Below are positions 6,556 through 7,350 of a stretch of 7,350 bases of DNA, one piece after another (within the stretch, counting starts at the first letter, position 1; every line of letters begins with the position of its first letter). The stretch is from contig JAIVIH010000013.1 in NCBI GenBank assembly GCA_020200615.1, positions 1 to 7,350 on the forward strand. The letters run 5' to 3'. The stretch is from Actinomycetota bacterium. GTDB lineage: Bacteria; Actinomycetota; Acidimicrobiia; Acidimicrobiales; AC-14. A program made the position numbers and the translations under genes. The notes beneath the pieces were generated by a model. That model was not told the DNA's origin. It searched no databases and saw nothing but the letters and a program-made list of their open reading frames with translations.

Positions 6556-6589
6556 GCCCCTGGCGGGGCTCGTGGCGCGAGGGCCCCTG
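6556..6589 (+). promoter_or_regulatory. adk ribosome binding site within two competing hairpins
   Basis: The secY-adk spacer can fold in two mutually exclusive ways. Hairpin A pairs GCCCC (6556-6560) with GGGGC (6565-6569) over a 4-nt loop and leaves the adk site GAGGG (6579-6583) free. Hairpin B pairs GGGGCTCG (6565-6572) with CGAG (6578-6581) and CCCC (6584-6587), with two bulged G and a 5-nt loop; it buries that site. Bases 6565-6569 are shared by both. The pairing is seen in the sequence; a regulatory role is inference, and chance is possible at this GC content. Confidence 0.35.
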
Positions 6590-7249
6590 ATGACCGGACC
6601 GAGATTGGTGATCCTCGGCAAGCAGGGAGCGGGGAAAGGGACGCAGGCCGAGCGCCTGGCGCGTCACTTCTCGATCCCCCGCATCTCGACGGGAGACATG
6701 TTCCGGCGCGCCATCCAGGCGGGGACCGAGGCGGGCGTGGAGGCCGAGCGCTACATGGACTCGGGCGAGCTGGTTCCCGACGACATCGTCATCGGCATCG
6801 TCGAGGACAGGCTCTCGGAGCCGGACGCGGCCCACGGTTTCGTTCTCGACGGCTTTCCCCGTACCGCCGAGCAGGCCAAGGCTTTGGACGACGTCCTGAC
6901 CCGCCCCGCGGTCGATCTGGTGCTGGAGCTCCAGGTGCCCACGGACATCGTGCTCGGGCGCCTGGCCGAGCGCCGGGTGTGCGACAACTGCGGGCTGCCC
7001 TACAGCCCGGCCAACCGCCCCAAGGACGACTGGATCTGCGACGTGTGCGGAGGAAAGGTCATTCAGCGCGACGACGACACGGAAGCGGCCATCAAGCGCC
7101 GGCTGGATCTGTACACCCAGCGCACCGAGCCCCTCGTGGCCTACTACATGGCTCAGGACAAGCTGGCGACGATCGACGGCACGGGTGACTCGAACAAGGT
7201 GACGTCTCGGATCCTGCGGGGGATCGAGAAGCGGCTGGGCCGGACGTGA
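6590..7249 (+). CDS. adk: Adenylate kinase, long form with four-cysteine LID
   Basis: Adenylate kinase converts ATP + AMP to 2 ADP in the cytosol and balances adenylate pools. The 219-residue protein has the P-loop GKQGAGKGT (10-18), the AMP-binding segment RISTGDMFRRA (31-41), and the family signature FVLDGFPRTAEQ (84-95). The LID starts at about 125 with four cysteines at 131, 134, 150 and 153 (CDNC and CDVC), expected to hold a structural zinc. The catalytic arginine segment AAIKRRLDLYTQRTEPL (166-182) follows. This is the long form; mycobacterial Adk lacks the zinc insert. Lys-Gln inside the P-loop replaces the usual Pro-Pro or Ala-Pro. The ATG at 6590 is chosen because GAGGG is 6 nt upstream and the family starts close to the P-loop; the GTG at 6554 would add 12 residues. 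Position after secY fits the spc operon. Confidence 0.98.
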   Translation: MTGPRLVILGKQGAGKGTQAERLARHFSIPRISTGDMFRRAIQAGTEAGVEAERYMDSGELVPDDIVIGIVEDRLSEPDAAHGFVLDGFPRTAEQAKALDDVLTRPAVDLVLELQVPTDIVLGRLAERRVCDNCGLPYSPANRPKDDWICDVCGGKVIQRDDDTEAAIKRRLDLYTQRTEPLVAYYMAQDKLATIDGTGDSNKVTSRILRGIEKRLGRT

Positions 7250-7257
7250 CCGAGGTA

Positions 7258-7284
7258 CGCGGATGCTTTGACCATGAAGCCGCG
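7258..7284 (+). other. Short inverted repeat in the adk-map spacer
   Basis: CGCGG (7258-7262) and CCGCG (7280-7284) form a 5-bp all-GC inverted repeat with a 17-nt loop; GCTT (7265-7268) and AAGC (7277-7280) are an inner alternative. TTGACC (7268-7273), which resembles a -35 element, lies in the loop, but I see no convincing -10 hexamer at 16-18 nt. No U-tract follows. The 71-nt gap 7250-7320 is the longest in the window, so a regulatory role for the next gene is possible but unproven. Confidence 0.2.
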
Positions 7285-7320
7285 GTAGTTTCGATGAGGG
7301 AAACGACGACGAGGGATCAG

Positions 7321-7350
7321 GTGCGCAAGACCAAGGAAGAGGTGGCCAAG
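7321..7350 (+). CDS. map: 5' end of a gene, probably map (methionine aminopeptidase type I), partial
   Basis: Only ten codons are inside the window: GTG start, then RKTKEEVAK. The segment KTKEEVAK aligns with the usual N-terminal KTPEEIEK of type I methionine aminopeptidases. In many actinobacteria and firmicutes map follows adk directly. The enzyme removes the initiator methionine from new proteins, which fits this operon. GAGGGA at 7311-7316 gives a good binding site for the GTG. An in-frame ATG at 7294 would add nine residues (MRETTTRDQ) but has no clear binding site. Ten residues cannot settle identity: TetR-family regulators can also begin with Arg-Lys-Thr-Lys-Glu-Glu. The catalytic metal ligands lie beyond the window. 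Confidence 0.5.
   Translation, partial: MRKTKEEVAK

Noticed and set aside
6554..6589. Upstream GTG start for adk adding 12 residues
   Set aside because: It lacks a binding site, the family begins a few residues before the P-loop, and the ATG at 6590 has GAGGG at ideal spacing.
1..7350. A hidden mobile element, CRISPR array, toxin-antitoxin pair or inserted accessory gene
   Set aside because: Conserved ribosomal genes cover nearly every base in the expected order with uniform composition. No terminal repeats, spacers or unassigned gene larger than the 71-nt gap were seen.

Overview
The window is a stretch of the bacterial S10-spc ribosomal protein super-operon, read entirely on the + strand. 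It runs from the start of rplP (L16) through secY and adk into the first codons of what is probably map. The DNA is very GC-rich, with mostly G or C at third codon positions. The proteins match actinobacterial forms: S17 with an acidic N-terminal leader, four-cysteine (zinc) L24 and S14, and 'LGKQGAGKGTQ' in Adk. Adk has a long, four-cysteine LID, whereas mycobacterial Adk has a short LID without zinc. I therefore suspect a deep-branching actinobacterium such as an Acidimicrobiia member; that placement is inference.

Layout: possible rpsC tail (1-21); rplP (15-431), rpmC (431-763), rpsQ (760-1068), rplN (1082-1450), rplX (1450-1752), rplE (1752-2417), rpsN type Z (2417-2602), rpsH (2619-3023), rplF (3034-3573), rplR (3576-3947), a 63-nt spacer with a hairpin, rpsE (4011-4559), rpmD (4559-4750), rplO (4747-5235), secY (5248-6540), a 49-nt spacer with two competing hairpins, adk (6590-7249), a 71-nt spacer, and the 5' end of a gene that is probably map (7321-7350, cut by the window). 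No gene-free stretch exceeds 71 nt. No mobile element, tRNA, rRNA, CRISPR array or clear rho-independent terminator is visible.

Together the genes encode thirteen ribosomal proteins of both subunits, the SecY channel through which ribosomes insert membrane proteins, and adenylate kinase. Seven consecutive gene pairs overlap by 1-4 nt (TGATG, GTGA, ATGA or TAGTG junctions), so translational coupling is probably the main way their levels are matched.

I do not see an undescribed system. This is a conserved housekeeping locus. The points worth a second look are lineage-specific details: an unavoidable ~40-residue basic/proline-rich extension on L5, a ~45-residue charged tail on L29, a G8 tract with a three-codon mini-ORF at the rpsH ribosome binding site, a structured rplR-rpsE spacer, and a possible switch-like hairpin over the adk ribosome binding site.
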